Source of the DNA: Apus apus
Taxonomy: Eukaryota > Chordata > Aves > Apodiformes > Apodidae
Direction of reading: 5' to 3'
Assembly: GCF_020740795.1 (NCBI RefSeq)
Contig: NC_067299.1
Location: 11,109,333 to 11,173,332 of the forward strand
Length of the DNA: 64,000 nucleotides
Of this stretch, positions 25,301 to 39,500 are shown in pieces (position 1 is the stretch's first letter; each line of letters begins with the position of its first letter). Below the pieces are notes generated by a model, which did not search any database, was not told the origin of the DNA, and saw only the letters and a list, made by a program, of their open reading frames with translations. Both the position numbers and the translations under genes were made by a program.

Positions 25301-28300
25301 ACCTCTGAAGATCATCAAGTCCAAACCCCCTGTTGAAGCAGGAACACCCAGGGCAGGTCACACAGGAATGTGTCCAGACAGGTCTGGAAAGTCTCCAGAG
25401 AAGGAGACTCCACAGCCTCTCTGGGCAGCCTGTCCCAGGGCTCCATCACCCTCACAGGAAAGAAGTTCTTCCTCATGTTAAGGTGGAACTTCTGTGTTGT
25501 CACTTGGTGCTGTTTCCACTATCCACTAGTCCTATCACAGGCACCACTGAGCAGAGACTGGCCCATTCCTGACACCCACCCTGCAGATATTTGTAAACAT
25601 TAATAAGGTCCTGTCTCAGTCTTCTATTCTCAACTAAACAGCCCCAGGTCTCTCAGCCTTTCCTCATCAGGCAGGTGTTCCAGTCCCTTCATCATCCCTG
25701 TAGCCTCTGTTGGACTCTCTCCAGTAGATCCCTGTCCCTCTGGAACTGGGGAGCCCAGAACTGGACACAACACTCCAGATGTGGTCTTACTAGGGCAGGG
25801 TAGAAGGGGAGGAGAACCTCCCTTGACCTGCTGGCCACACTTTTTTTAATGCATCCCAAGACACTATTGGCTCTCTTGGCCACGAGGGCACATTCCTGTC
25901 CCATGGATAAGTTGTTGTCCACCAGGATCCCAAGGTCCTTCTCCATGGGGCTGCTTTCTAGCAGGTCAGCCCCTAATCTATACTGATGCATGGTGTTTTT
26001 TCTCCCCAGGGGCAGGACTCTACACTTGTTGAACCTCATGAGGTTCCTCTTTGCCCAGCTCTCCAGCCTGTCTAGATCTCACTGAATGGCTGCACAGCCT
26101 TCAGGTGGATCAGCCAATTCTCCCAGCTTCTTGTCATGAGCAAACTTGCTGAGGACACACTCTGTCCCCTCATCCAGGTCACTGATGAAGATGTTGAATA
26201 AGACTGGGTCCAGAAACACCACTAGTCACAGGTCTCTAGCTGGACTCTGCACCGTTGATCACAACCCTCTGGGCTCTATTGTCCAGCCAGTTCTCCATCC
26301 ATCTCACTGTCCACTCTTCTAACTTGCACTTCCTGAGCTTATCCACCAGGATGTTATGGGAGACAGTGTCAAAAGCCTTGCTGAAGTCAAGGAAGACACA
26401 TCCACTGTTCTCCCTGCATCCACCCATTCTGTCACATGATTGTCACATCACTCCAGTGATCCACATCCTTATCAAATACAGGGGAATACATGAAGCCCAT
26501 TGCTAAACCTGGTGCTCCTCCAAAATAACAAATAACAGTGATTAAAAAAAAAAATATTTACACAAATCCCCTCTTAAATTGACAGGTGAAAATTACTGCT
26601 CCATCCATAACACACAGACAGTCACCAGTCCAAGCACACACTGACTGTGTCACAGCCTTCCCTTAAAAAAACACATTCCCATCAAGAAACAGCAATTGCA
26701 CATCCTGCACCAAATGCCATGAACTGACCAGTACATTGGTTATCTGACTATCCCAAAAACAGGTGTGAAAATATAAAAATATTAGAAAAATAATTAGAAA
26801 ATGAACAATTAATACACACATCCATAGGTCAAATTTTGGAAAAAAATCATCCACGGACTATGTCTAATGAGAAGGTATCTGTTTGCTGCTGATACTGCAC
26901 AAGGACCTGGAATTCCATGTCTCTCCCATGTGTTGCAGAGCTGGACCTAAAGCCACAACCCTGCTCCCAGGAACATGATGGAATTCCCACTGCCCTTGGC
27001 TACTCCTGTTTCCCTTGGGCTTGGTGTGTGGCACTTGCTGTTGCTCAGCAACCATCCCTGCTTTTGGAGCTGAAAGGTTTCTGCAAGAAGCAAAAGGCTT
27101 TTGCTCAAAAATAAAAGCCAAGCAAGGCTCTGCAGCCCGGCCTGGGGAGGGCTGGGCTTTGTTTTGCTCCGTGTGACCCAGCCTGCAGGGCAGAATTAAT
27201 GCACTGGGCAAGATAAATGTCTGAGCTGATCAGACCCAGGGCTTGGAGCTGAGCCTTGCAGAGCAGCACTGCAGCACCAAGCCACAGGGAGTGTACTGAG
27301 TGTGCCAGGCCTCAGGCTGGAGGCTTGTCTGGTTGCTTTGTCTGAATTTTTGTTGACCTGTTGGAGCTTTTTATTTTTTTTTTCCACTTGGTTTGCCTGT
27401 AACAGCATTTTTTTTTCTAATAATCAAGTGGCTGTGGATAACAACCATCAATTTGTACAGACAGCAGCCACAAGGAGGTCTGCACAGGATGAGATCTTTC
27501 TGCATATAGTGTGCTGAGAAGAAGTGCAGAGATACAGGTCTGGTAGGACAACAGGAGCCTTGAGATGTGGGATACAGGATGTGGGGCTGAATTCAGGTGT
27601 GGGCCAGTGAGAGACAGAGCACAGGAGATCCCGAGGCCAGAAGCAGCTCTCAGATGGTCAACTGAAGAAATGCAGCCCCAGAGCTGAACAAAACTGCTTT
27701 AAAAAGTAACAAGTCTCTAACTTATGTGAGACAGAAGTTCACTAAACTCTGACAGAGCAATGAACTTGCAGACCCAAGAAGAAAGAACAAGATGTAAAAG
27801 TGTGTTAGCAAACCTACAACAAGTGACCCCAAAGGGGATCCTGGGGTGGGCAAAAGAACCCATCAGCATCAACAACAAACTCCTGGGAGAAGAATTGGTG
27901 ATGCTGACAACCCACCCCAACAACCCCAGCAGATGGGAGTGGTGGGGGAAGGCTGAGGGTAACACCAGGAGCAGGGGTGGATGCTGGGAAACATGCAGGT
28001 AACTATTACTTTTTTCCCAGTGGTATTAATTCATTGTCTTTCTCTTTCTTTATCTGCAATAACTAGATCTTGACTAACAGCAGCTCTTTGGTTGCATTAC
28101 TTAGATTCCAGTTATGCTAGTAATAAATTATTCTGTCTCTGGGCACATTCTCAAAAATTGTGTACACTGGGGATTATAAATTGAGGCAAAAATGGGATAA
28201 GAGATTGAAACACCTGAAAAATCAGGAAAATCAACATTCTTGGAGCAGTTACATCTTTTTAAATACCCTAACAGTTGTTTGCCTGAAATCATATCTTTAT

Positions 28301-31300
28301 ATCACATTACCTTCCTAGAATTTCTGTCAAATACAATCTAAATTTAAAAAAATATCCACAGTAAGTGGTTTACCTGGGTAGAGGTGTTCTTGGAGTTGAG
28401 ACACACTCTCGAGACCAACATTTGAATAAACTGGCCTGATAAGAGGAGGACCATTTGCCAAGCTGAGCTCATTCGCAAAGTCATCAGCCAGATTTGAAAT
28501 ATCTTGAGGGGGAAGAAAAAAGTGTGTTATATCCATGAAAATCCTTCCATACCAATTTTTAAAACGCAGCACTAACCATTCCTGATTCATTTAAAACCTC
28601 CCTTCACAAGCCTAGTAAAAAAATGCTGCCTACAGGGTTAGGAATGACCAAACCACCAGGAGCGAGGCCTCACAGCACAGAGAAGCTTCCCAGGTCAGAG
28701 GCAAGACCTCGACCCCACGGGGGTGAATCTGTTGAGACCCCAGTGCACAGGGGTGCACAGCACCCCCTCTTTTGTGTCACTGTCCTTTGAAGAGACCAGA
28801 CACCAGGGAAGGCTTGAGTAGCTCTGCACGTGTTGCTGACTTCATTAGAGATGTTATTAATGCTTGATAAGGGGAAGGAGAAGAAAATTTGCACGTCAGT
28901 TTGACATCACTAGAATACTGTGTCCAGTTCTGGTGCCCTCAGCACAAGAAAGATACAGACCTGTGGGAGAGGGTGCAGAGAATGGGCATTAAGATGATCA
29001 AAGGCTGGAGCAGCTCTGCTCTGGAGACAGGCTGGGAGAGTTGGGGTGTTCAGCCTGGAGAAGAGAAGGCTCCAGGGAGACCTGAGAGCACCTTCCAGTG
29101 CCTGAAGGGGCTCCAGGAAAGCTGGGGAGGGACTTTTCACCAGAGAAGATAGTGACAGGACAAGGGGTGATGGTTTTAAACTGAGGGAGGGGAGATTTAG
29201 GTCAGATATTAGGAAGAAATTCTTCACTCTAAGGGTGGTGAGGAGCTGGGATGGGTTGCCCAGGGAGGTTGTTGATGCCCCATCCCTGGAGGTTTTTAAG
29301 GCCAGGTTGGACGAGGTTTTGTGCAGCCTGGTCTAGGGGTTCCCTGCTGATGGCAGGAGGGTTGGAACTTGATGATCTTTGGGGTCCCTTCCAACCTTAA
29401 TGATTCTATGACCACCATTAAAGCTGATTGTTTAACCTTAGTGCTGGCACACAACACATGCCAAGATGGTGGATGTACACAGATCAAACCAGGACATGGA
29501 GATCACTCCTTGCCAGTGCATCGAGCACTGGGGAGTTCACTCCACAGGGATCAGCTGCAGTAAGGACTTTTTTGTTTTTCAAAATAAACCCCTTTTAGGC
29601 ACCCCAAGAGGCCAGATGTTCAGCAGGACATCACTCCCTCCTAAGCATCCTAACAGACAAAGCCAGCTTCCAAAGTTTTCTGCAATTTGCATTAACAGTA
29701 ACCATAGAATCATAGAATTGTTTTGGTTGGAAAAGACCTTTAAGATCAAGTCCAACCATTACCCCAGCCCTGCCAAGGCCACCATTAAACCATGTCCCTC
29801 AGCACCACATCTACACAGCTTTTAAACCCCTCCAGGGTTTGTGACTCCACCACTGCCTTGGGCAGCCTGGGCCAGGGCCTGACAGCCCTTTTGGAAAAGT
29901 TTTTCCTAATTTCCAATCTAAACATCCCCTGGCACAACTGGAGGCCATTTTCTCTTGTCCTGTTGCTTGTTACTTGGGAGAAGAGACTGATCCCCACCTC
30001 ACCACAACCAGCTTGTGGGCAATTTTGAATCTTTCCACTTCACTTAGGGGCACATGGATCCCTAGGGAGACTTATTCCTGTTGGAAGTGCTTCAAAAAGT
30101 CCTGCTGAACCAATCCAGGACATGATGCTTCACAAAAGGCTTTGCAGTTTGTCCTGGTTTGAGCCAGGAAGAAGCCAATTTTTTTTTTCCTGATTTTTTT
30201 TTCTTCAGTGAGCTCTTTTTTTAAGTAGCACAGCAAGTTTTCCAGCGAGTGGACTGATAACACTGAAATGTTTATGTTACTGCTGAGAGACCAAGGGAAT
30301 TTTGCTCTGTGGCCTCAGTTGTATCTGCAACACCCCCATAGGGAGGAGTGGACTAGATGGACAGCAAATTGTCCAAAATATTCCATTCCATGTATCTACA
30401 TAAGCTCTGTGTGAGGTCAGGGATCAAGGAAGCCAAGCCCCTTCCTGCTGCTTCTCCCGTTCTCTCCCATCCATGGCCAGTGCCCAGGGAGGACTCCATC
30501 CATCCACCCATCCATCCCTCCATCCATCCCCATTGATCCCCAGGCCCATGTGTCCCTGCCCCTCCTCACTCTCCCCTCAGCTCCTGGCTGCTCTGCCCTC
30601 TCTCTGGCAGCTCCAGGACATTTTGGGGCTGCTCACAGCTCAGGAGATGCTGGGGGAGCTCTGGGGGTGGGGGGAGGCAAGAGGGGTTTGCACATTCCTG
30701 AACACACTTGTATGTAATTGTACATCTTTTCTTTTATCATCAGTGTTTAATTAAAGCTGTCTAGTTTAGTTTTCAATCTGGGAAGTCTCTCTCTCCTAAT
30801 CATGTCTCTCCTTTCCCCACCTGGGTGGGAGGGGATCCAGAGCATTGCTGTCCCTGGTTGACCTGCTGATCCTGTGTCAGCCCCTGGCAGCTCTGGAGCC
30901 CAGGAACAGTTCCCTCACCCCGTGACTGCACCACGGGCCACGGGCCCTCCTCCAGGTTTGGTGAGAGCACAGCACAAAAGTGAGTCCTTCCTCCTCAAAG
31001 CTCACGAACCGAGGCAGAAAGGCAGCTGGCACTAACACAGACATTTTACCTGGGTCTGCAGCTGTCATCAGCTCCACCCACTCTCTGAGGCTCAGTCTTT
31101 CGATCCTGCCGTTCGACACCTTCCAGGATTCAGGATCACCGTGGAAAACAGGGCAGCAGGAGGGCTCAACCCTGACGGTGCACACGTAGCCCTGCCAGGT
31201 CCCTGCTGCGTCATAAACACTCTGGATGTAAGTCTGGAACTGCACTCCAGCCCGTGAGCCACAGAAGTGATGGACGGCCATGGAGCCGATGGTGTCAGCC

Positions 31301-32136
31301 AATGCTTGTTCTAAAGCTTCCTTCTCCACTCCTTGATGGGTTCCAATGACTGTACCGTTGTCATGCACTCCATAAAATAAATACCCACCCTTCGTGTTTC
31401 CAAAGGCAGAGACATACTTTGGAAGGCTTTTGTTAACGTACTTCAAGATACAATTTGTAGAGAAGTTCTTAAATTCAGTATGTGTGGTCTCTGTGAAATT
31501 CAGGACCTCTCCAGCCATCAGTTTGTCTCTCTTTAAAAACCTGGTGGTGGCCTCCTCGATGGCCTGAGAGGTCTCCTCTGCTCCCCCAGAAAAATTCAGC
31601 AGAGCTTTCTTGGCTCTTGGCCCATCCTCATCAGGGTGCTTGGCCAGGCTTTCCTTCCTCCTCAGGAAGTCAGCAGCATCACTTGGAGTCATGGAGACAA
31701 CTGAAGAGAAAGACCTCTGGGACAACCCAGTGCTCAAGCTACAGATACGCGGCTTCGGGGCGGCACTTTTCTGCTCTGGATCTCCACAGCTCCATGTTTT
31801 AACAAAAAGCAGCACGTGAGCCTGTCGCTGCCTCCAGGTGAAGTACTGGTCGGTCTCGGAGCAGCTGAGGCAGCCCCTGAGGCTCTGCTCCAGGTCCAGC
31901 CCCAGGCCATGCTGCTGGAAGCTGTAATTCTTGTCTTCGCTCTCCATCCTTATTATTCCTCCTCCCGAATTCAGCAGCGCACACGCTGCTTTAGAAAGGT
32001 TCTCTGCCTGCACTTTCTGTTTCTGAGAGGTCTTCTTCCTGGCTTTCTCTCCTAAAACTATTTTCCCCAAATCCACCACCGTGTCGGGATGGCTTGTCTC
32101 CAGGTTCACCACCAGCTGCCCTTCTCGTTCGGCCAT
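22394..32136 (-). CDS. Group III Schlafen (SLFN11/SLFN13-like) with nuclease and helicase domains
   Basis: Four coding exons, 32136-31050, 28502-28374, 25146-24390 and 23246-22394, join in frame to 941 aa (human SLFN11 is 901). The N-terminal half has the Schlafen core: LLNSGGG near residue 55; Glu216, Glu221 and Asp259, spaced exactly as the E/E/D nuclease triad of SLFN11 and SLFN13; and a zinc site of His290-x-Cys292 with Cys327-Cys328. The linker has SWAVEI at 450-455 (family SWADL/SWAVDL-type motif). The C-terminal superfamily-1 helicase domain has Walker A GLPGTGKT at 616-623 and VVDEAQ at 682-687. Family members are interferon-linked restriction factors that cleave tRNA or block stalled replication forks. 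ATG 32136 is the first in-frame ATG after an acceptor at 32236-32237; an upstream non-coding exon probably ends at 32559. Orthology to a single mammalian paralogue is not implied, so no symbol is given. Confidence 0.93.
23247..24389. other. Schlafen last intron
   Basis: An intron of 1.1 kb between the Walker A exon and the Walker B exon. No repeat or second gene is recognised in it; the long minus-strand open frame at 23370-24248 has no family resemblance and no exon-like borders. Confidence 0.5.
25273..26450 (-). mobile_element. CR1 LINE with reverse-transcriptase remnant
   Basis: A 1.2-kb reverse CR1 in the Schlafen intron. The 26236-26427 part encodes [18 protein letters not shown], a typical RT motif of CR1 ORF2. 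Downstream the frame is interrupted and the catalytic FADD block reads FAHDKK, so it is a dead, 5'-truncated copy. Confidence 0.9.
28905..29411 (+). mobile_element. CR1 LINE, about 500 bases
   Basis: Forward CR1 from GTGTCCAGTTCTGGTGCCC to TGATTCTATGA in the Schlafen first coding intron. Confidence 0.9.
29702..30005 (-). mobile_element. CR1 LINE 3' end, older subfamily
   Basis: Reverse CR1 beginning CATAGAATCATAGAATTG, with AAAAGACCTTTAAGATCAAG, of the same subfamily as 12990-13195. Confidence 0.85.
30149..30870 (+). mobile_element. Probable solo LTR of an avian endogenous retrovirus (fossil)
   Basis: Starts TGTCCTGGTTTGAGCCAGG, a start shared by common avian LTRs. It has an ATTAAA at about 30750 and a following GT/CT-rich region as expected for R-U5. 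A TCCA-rich run is inside. No internal gag, pol or env region adjoins it, so it is a lone LTR in the Schlafen intron. Family and right edge are uncertain; clear flanking duplications were not seen, which suggests an old insertion. Confidence 0.5.
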
Positions 32137-32399
32137 CCTGGTCCTCAACTCAGAAGTGACCTTCAAAACGTCACGATTATAGAGGGCAACGTGTGTGACA
32201 AAGACAGCCAGACACCTTTGGCTGAGGTTCACACGCTAGATTTAATAAACAGGAAAACAAAAATCATTATTGGCAACGGACAAGCAAACCAAAGCCGGAC
32301 GGTTACAAAGACGCCCTCGGATGTCCCGATAACGAAGCTCCTCGGCCTCTGTGGCGTATCGGGTTCAACTCGTCATCTTGAGGCTCCTTCCCAAACACC

Positions 32400-33300
32400 T
32401 CCCGGCTGCAGGGCCGGTCCCACCGACCCCCGCCCGGGGACGCAGCCCCCCTCGCTGCCCCCGCCCGGCCCTGCCGGACCCCGCGGAGGGAGCCGGGGCT
32501 GCCGGGGCACACGGGAACCGGGGGTGGGCTGGGGGGAGGGGAGCCGGGGCGACCCTACCTTCCCGGGGGTGCCGGTGGCACCAGGCGAGAGCGGAGACCG
32601 AGCGGAGGGGGCGGGTCCCGGCGGGTCCCGGCGCTTCCCGCGCTCCCGGGGCGCTCCCGCCCCTTCCCGCCCCGCCCCCCCCCCCCCGCCCCCCCCGCAG
32701 ACACCGGGCGCTGTATTTCAAATAGTTTTAATTTTAAAAATATTCTATTCAGTGCTAAAATAACTTTCCACTTCCACGCGCGGCCGCGCCTTCGGCTTCG
32801 CCAGGCTCGATCGCAGACTCGGCGGGACATGCAGTGGCGGCGGGGGGGGCGGGGGAGGGGGCACGGGGGGTCTGGGGGCTGCCTGGGGGGCCCGGCGCCC
32901 TGCCGCTCCCTTCCCCGTCCCGGGGATGGGGGGTACCTAGGCCGGGGCAGGGATCCCCCCCACGCTCTGCCGGCTCTCGGGGGGCCAGGGCAGGGGGGAG
33001 GTGAGCGGGCTGCACCCCCCCCGGGCCGGGGGTCTGCCTCCGGGGGTGGGGGGGGCTTCTCCTGGGCGGAGCAGAGGCAGGGCACTGCCTGCCCCGGCGG
33101 GGGGAGCGCGCCCGGCTCTCCCGACACCAATGGCTTCAACCAGTAGCTTATTGCACAGCGTCCCAGCGAGTCCCCGCCGCGGCGGGGCAGGGTTCAGCCG
33201 CGCCCCCTCCCTCACAGCCCCCCGCCTCCCGCCTGCGCTCCCGAGGGAACCGACACCTCTCTCGGTGCAGGTGGAAAGTGGCTCTTCCCTTCCCGACACC
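32400..33300. promoter_or_regulatory. CpG island over BCL7B 3' UTR and Schlafen promoter
   Basis: A GC-rich, CpG-dense block lies just upstream of the Schlafen coding start. A good donor (GAAG then GTAGGG on the minus strand) after 32559 pairs in phase-free fashion with the acceptor before 32235, suggesting a non-coding first exon at about 32560-32680. The same block lies within the presumed BCL7B 3' UTR. I did not see a clear ISRE (GAAANNGAAA), so interferon control is not shown. Confidence 0.5.
32727..32732 (-). terminator. Candidate BCL7B polyadenylation signal ATTAAA
   Basis: An ATTAAA on the minus strand in a short AT-rich island about 0.9 kb past the BCL7B stop. It is the only reasonable signal seen between the stop and the Schlafen promoter, but it is a variant hexamer. 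Confidence 0.4.
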
Positions 33301-33623
33301 CCCGGGAGGGCAGGCAGGGGAGCCAAGAGCAGGCAAACAGCATCTGCCGGTGCCTGGGGGGCCCCAGGGAGCAGGGAGCTCCCCGGACAACTGCCCCTGC
33401 GCGGGCAGAGCCCCCCGGCTCAGCAGGGAGAGGGAGCCAATAAATAGAGGCAAATCTGCAGGTACTGGTGGCAGCCCCGGGGGCTGGCAGGGGCTCCTGC
33501 CGCAGGGCAGGGAGGGCAGGCTGGCTGGCTGGCGAGGCAGGGGCCCCGTCCCTGGGGAGTGGGGCTGGAGGGAAGCACCGGGCGGCTCTGCGAGGGCTGG
33601 CGAAGGCGCTCTCCAGGGGCAGG

Positions 33624-36434
<2,811 letters not shown>

Positions 36435-36571
36435 TTAGTGTTATCAAAAAGAAAAGAGTCCCCAAAGGGCAGCAGGGGATGGGCTGATCCCGTGTGGCAG
36501 CAGCGGGCTGGGCTGCGCTCGTTAACAGTTGCAGCGGATGGTCTGAAGGTCTTTTCAGACAGTTCCATCCC

Positions 36572-39500
36572 TCAGAGCTTCCTGCCGTAGATGGCAGCCA
36601 GGGCCTGGCGGGCGCTGCAGAGCTGCTGCTCCAGCCTCGCGCGGGTGGCTTGGTTCCCAGTCCTTTTCAGCATGGTCTCCATCTCCTCCACCACCGCCCG
36701 GTGCCCGGCCGTGTTGTGGAAGACGCAGATGGCCCGGTCCCCGCAGGACACCAGGTAGCGGCTGCTGGTGTCAAAAGCCAGGTCTGAGACGGGCTGGCTG
36801 TGCACGCGCAGGAAGCGCTCCTCCTCCTCGCCCCGCCGCGTGTTGTACACAGCGATGTCTGCGCCGCTGGAGACGGCGACCGCGCGGGCGTCGGGGGACA
36901 GGGCGATGCGGCACGGCCCCGGCCCCGGGCACCTCCCCGTCAGCAGCAGGTAGGGATCCTGCTGCTTCTTATATTCCACGTCTGTGTCCCAGAACTTCCA
37001 GGTCCCGTCCTTCGAAACAGTCGCCATCCTGCAGCGGGGGGACGGAGCACAGGTGAGCACAAGGAAAGGGGCAGCGCCTCTTCCCCTGGGAGCCAGGAAT
37101 CCTGTGTGTGCAGAGGGCTCTTTTGGGAAGTGCGAGCCTGTACACACACACACAGTCCTCATCCTCTTCCCAGAGGAGGGGCACCCCCAGGAGGAAGTTC
37201 ACGGGGGACATGCAGGTGGCATCAGCCAGTCAGGGATTTGCTGCCCTGGTGCTGAACATGGAAATGGATCAACTGTAAGAATATTGGGATTAACAGATCG
37301 ATTAAAGGCATATTAAGAGTTGTATGTTAAAAATGTAGGCGAGCTGAAAGCTGCTTGATGGGACTTAACATGAGCAGCTGGAGTGATAAGGCCTTAGGCA
37401 GCAATTCTAATTAAGTTTTAGCTGAACTCCTGTGACTGAACCTTAAACTTACACTCTACCACCTGGAATGATAGTGACACAACATGTAGACAATGAGATA
37501 ATTACTCAAAATGATCTTATACAATGGCAAGATGGACTGACTGAAACTTCAGTTAGGGGAACTGGACTGTTGAAGAGTGATCCTGAGAAGACAGTGAATG
37601 GGGCTTCTGCCCAGCAGACGGGCAGAACCAACTGGAGAGGGAAGGCTGGTTCATTGTAGAAGATAACTGGATGAACATGTGTGTGCACGTGCAAGAGTAA
37701 GTGTGTGGACAGAGTGTGAGGCCTTAACAGGCACGGGTACAATCCTCTCTGGAGCCACCAGCTTGATCTCAAATACATCAACCCTGTGGCAGAACTGAGA
37801 GTCTGAACTCTTCTTCACAGCTGGGGCCAAGAGTGGCTCCAGCTGCACCCGGACTCCTCTGAGGTCAGAAAGCAAGGGGGTCCAGTCTGAGCCTTGCCAC
37901 TCAGCAGGAGAGTCACCCCAGCCCCTTCTTTAACGCCTGGGCTGCCAGAAGAGCATCTGGAGCAGCGATCCCCACAGCACCCAGGGGTGCAGCCCCCCTG
38001 CACAGCCTGCTGGTGCACACCGGGAGGGTGAGCTGACGTGTCCCGAAGCCCAGAGCAGGGATCACACCCACTTACCTCCTCGAGTCATTAGAGAAGGAGA
38101 AGCAGTGTATGCCAGCAGTGTGGCCCTTCAGCTCAAAAGCCCTGGCCACCTCCCGGAAGTCCCCGTTCTTGCCAAAACACACCTCCCACACCTTCACGTC
38201 AGGGGTAAAGCCACAGGATGCCACAAACCTGGGTGAACGAGACACAGGGTTATCTGTCACAGCACCCCTGCATCAGCCAGGCCATGGGGCCAGCCCCACA
38301 GAGCTCTCCTCTGGGCCCCTGAGCAAAGCCAGGGTGCTACGACAGGGCTCTCTGAAGGAAAACCCATCCAGACTCCTGTGTTCAAACTGTTGGTCAGCTG
38401 AAAAAGTTTTCCCTTTTCACCGAAGACAGGCTGATAAAAAAGGGAATGCTAAGGAAGGCCATGGGGACTGGGACAGCTTAGGAAGGGGAAACTTTCTGGC
38501 TAAAGTAAAAAAGCTAAATGTTTCTGATCCCCAAACTCATTGAGCTTGGAGCACAGCAAGTCTTCCTGCAGCCACAAGTCACAGAGTGGAGAACAAGGTT
38601 TTCCTGATAAACAAATACAGACTTTAACTTTATAATTAACATTTAAGAGGTTAAAAGTCAGAAATGCTGTTTGCTTTGTCCCACCTCCACTACTGGAGGC
38701 CACTGCTGCTCTCCACAGCTCTTTAGGAGAGCATCAGCAGAACAGCAGCTCTGTGGCACAACAGGAACCCACCGAGGGTTCACAGTGCAGGTGAGCTCAG
38801 CGCTCCCAGAGGGACTGCTCTCAGGGGCCAGAATCCCATTTCAAAATGTGGAACTTTTTCAAAAATTGCATTAAAAGAACAGCTAACTGCCAATGGTCTC
38901 AACTGGTGTCATCCTGTGGGAAGGAGGGAGGTTCCTGCTCCCTCCTGCAGCCTCCCAGCCCTCACCTCCCGCAGGGCGAGACGGCGGCGTGGGCGTTGTT
39001 CATCTGGTTGGTGTTAATGCTGGCCAGGACTTCCCCCTTCGGACTCCAGATCAGGATCGTAGTGTCACTGGAAGCTGTCATGATAAACTTTCCTGGGGGG
39101 AAAAAAGGCAAAGATCAGCAGAGCTCCTGGGCCTAATGCTGCCACAGGCTTTGCAAAGGCCCAGGACGGTCCCTAAAGCACAACAACCTCCTCCCTGGAC
39201 AGTCAAGAAAACCAAAAGCAGCACCAAAATCCAAGGACAGAGTGAAGAGTAGGACCTGCAGACTCAGCTCCTGGTTGTGCCTTAGTGCGGAGCAGCCAGC
39301 ACCTGGAGACCAGGTGTGCTTCTGCCCCAGCACCCTCAGGTCCCACCTGCAGAGCTGGGCACTCACTGGTCCCAGCAGGTCCCCTCTGCCCCAGATGGTA
39401 ACAGCACAGCTCAAGGCACCTGCAGCTCTCAAGCCACAGCCTGCAGGCAGGCAGGCAGCTGACATCAAGTCACACTAGTACACATGGTTACTGTCTGTGC

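Noticed and set aside
32137-32232. Upstream extension of the Schlafen reading frame
   Set aside because: The frame is open but has no ATG before 32136 (the upstream start is GTG), and an acceptor lies at 32236-32237, so it is read as 5' UTR.
22320-32700. Clear interferon-response element at the Schlafen gene
   Set aside because: Expected from family biology, but no convincing GAAANNGAAA pair was seen near the predicted start.
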